Under the pieces are notes generated by a model that did no database searches, had not been told where the DNA came from, and worked only from the letters and a program-made list of their open reading frames with translations. A program made the translations under genes and the position numbers. DNA of 22,917 nucleotides, from the NCBI GenBank assembly GCA_029935295.1, contig JAOZKP010000010.1, forward strand, positions 1 through 22,917, in the 5' to 3' direction. Positions 22,588 through 22,917 of this stretch are shown here, piece after piece (positions within the stretch are counted from its first letter, which is position 1; the number at the start of each line of letters is the position of its first letter). The stretch comes from a bacterium (GTDB lineage: Bacteria; Desulfobacterota; Anaeroferrophillalia; Anaeroferrophillales; Tharpellaceae).

Positions 22588-22839
22588 AACTCATATTCTC
22601 AGAGAATGCCTGGGCGGATTATCTTTACTGGCAGCGTACTGATAAAAAAATTACTGAAACGAATCAACCTTTTGATTCGCGATATTCAACGTATTCCATA
22701 TGAAGGAGTAGGAAAGCCCGAACCCTTAAAGCATGGCCTTTCTGGTTATTGGTTCCGGCGGGTTAACGATCAACATCGTATTGTCTATAAAATTGAGGGT
22801 GATGCAATTTTAATTGTACAGATTCGCTACCATTATTGA
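22584..22839 (+). pseudogene. yoeB: YoeB toxin gene interrupted by a one-base frameshift
   Basis: YoeB is a ribosome-dependent mRNA interferase of the RelE fold. From GTG 22584 the frame reads KLIFSENAWADYLYWQRTDK, the canonical YoeB start, then shifts at a run of seven A (22644-22650) and stops at TGA after YSTYSI. The rest of YoeB continues in another frame: LLKRINLLIRDIQRIPYEGV, GKPEPLKHGLSGYWFRRVND, ending in RYHY. Removing one A joins the halves into 84 residues, the same length as E. coli YoeB, with the expected Glu46 (KPEPLKH), Arg65 and terminal His83-Tyr84 all present. Everything except the single base looks intact, so this is a recent mutation, a sequencing error in a homopolymer, or a slippage-dependent gene. 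The ATG at 22606 in the second frame is not the true start. Confidence 0.88.
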
Positions 22840-22860
22840 TGAATCGGTTGTGGGAAGAAT

Positions 22861-22880
22861 GGTTAAAATTTAGTTTAACC
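22861..22880 (+). terminator. Weak hairpin downstream of yoeB
   Basis: GGTTAAA (22861-22867) pairs with TTTAACC (22874-22880) around a six-base loop. T-rich sequence (TTTTCGTTTTTTTG) begins a few bases later rather than directly after the stem. It is a possible but weak terminator for the toxin-antitoxin operon. Confidence 0.3.
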
Positions 22881-22917
22881 CCATTTGACTTTTCGTTTTT
22901 TTGTTAATCTAATTGTT

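Noticed and set aside
22606..22839. A 77-residue gene starting at ATG 22606 as a normal YoeB toxin
   Set aside because: Its first residues do not resemble YoeB, while the other frame from GTG 22584 carries the true N-terminus overlapping the yefM stop. It is the shifted second half of one gene.
1..22917. CRISPR array, tRNA or rRNA genes, transposase or phage integrase
   Set aside because: Reading through, I saw no regular spaced repeats, no tRNA-like cloverleaf at gene junctions and no recombinase motif. This was by eye and not by a covariance search.

Overview
The window looks like a stretch of chromosome from a Gram-negative, moderate-GC bacterium. The gene orders ftsX-envC-ctpA-yibQ and tmk-holB-ricT-metG recall the former Deltaproteobacteria (Desulfobacterota or Desulfuromonadota). 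That placement is an inference from gene content and order, since no rRNA is present. I saw no tRNA, rRNA, CRISPR array or intact insertion sequence.

Layout. (1) Positions 1-4966, + strand, cell-envelope and division genes: a possible upstream tail, ftsX, an EnvC-like murein hydrolase activator, a CtpA-type S41 protease, and a YibQ-type divergent polysaccharide deacetylase. Together they suggest control of septal peptidoglycan splitting plus periplasmic processing. (2) 5121-13302, + strand, metabolism and regulation: a Na+/phosphate cotransporter-family protein with a PhoU-like tail, class I fructose-1,6-bisphosphatase, guaB and guaA (IMP to XMP to GMP), a sigma-54 activator with a degenerate receiver domain, and rlmN, which abuts it with no gap. 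A long hairpin overlaps the rlmN stop codon. (3) 13323-13784, - strand, a lone CheX-like protein with a perfect 14-bp inverted repeat just upstream. (4) 14088-20733, + strand, a tightly packed housekeeping run: an MltB-family lytic transglycosylase, tmk, holB, ricT, metG, a DciA/DUF721 protein and rsmI. Most junctions overlap or are a few bases apart. (5) 20734-22917, an accessory-looking end: a G-rich stretch, a secreted beta-propeller protein with its own operator-like repeat, leader hairpin and strong terminator, a decayed PIN-domain toxin fragment, and a YefM-YoeB toxin-antitoxin locus.

The most interesting signal is in region 5. The yefM antitoxin is intact and its promoter carries operator-like sites with the TGTACA core. 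The yoeB toxin is split by one extra A in a run of seven. Removing that base restores an 84-residue YoeB with all its expected catalytic residues. The locus is therefore a freshly broken toxin, a sequencing error, or a gene expressed through slippage. The degraded PIN toxin fragment lies about 45 bp upstream of yefM, so toxin genes seem to accumulate and decay at this spot.

Other points: the sigma-54 activator next to guaA lacks the phospho-accepting Asp and the conserved Lys of its receiver, so it probably does not respond to ordinary phosphorylation. The EnvC LytM domain has lost its zinc ligands, as expected for an activator rather than an enzyme. I found no convincing wholly new multi-gene system; the novel candidates are single-gene or site-level.
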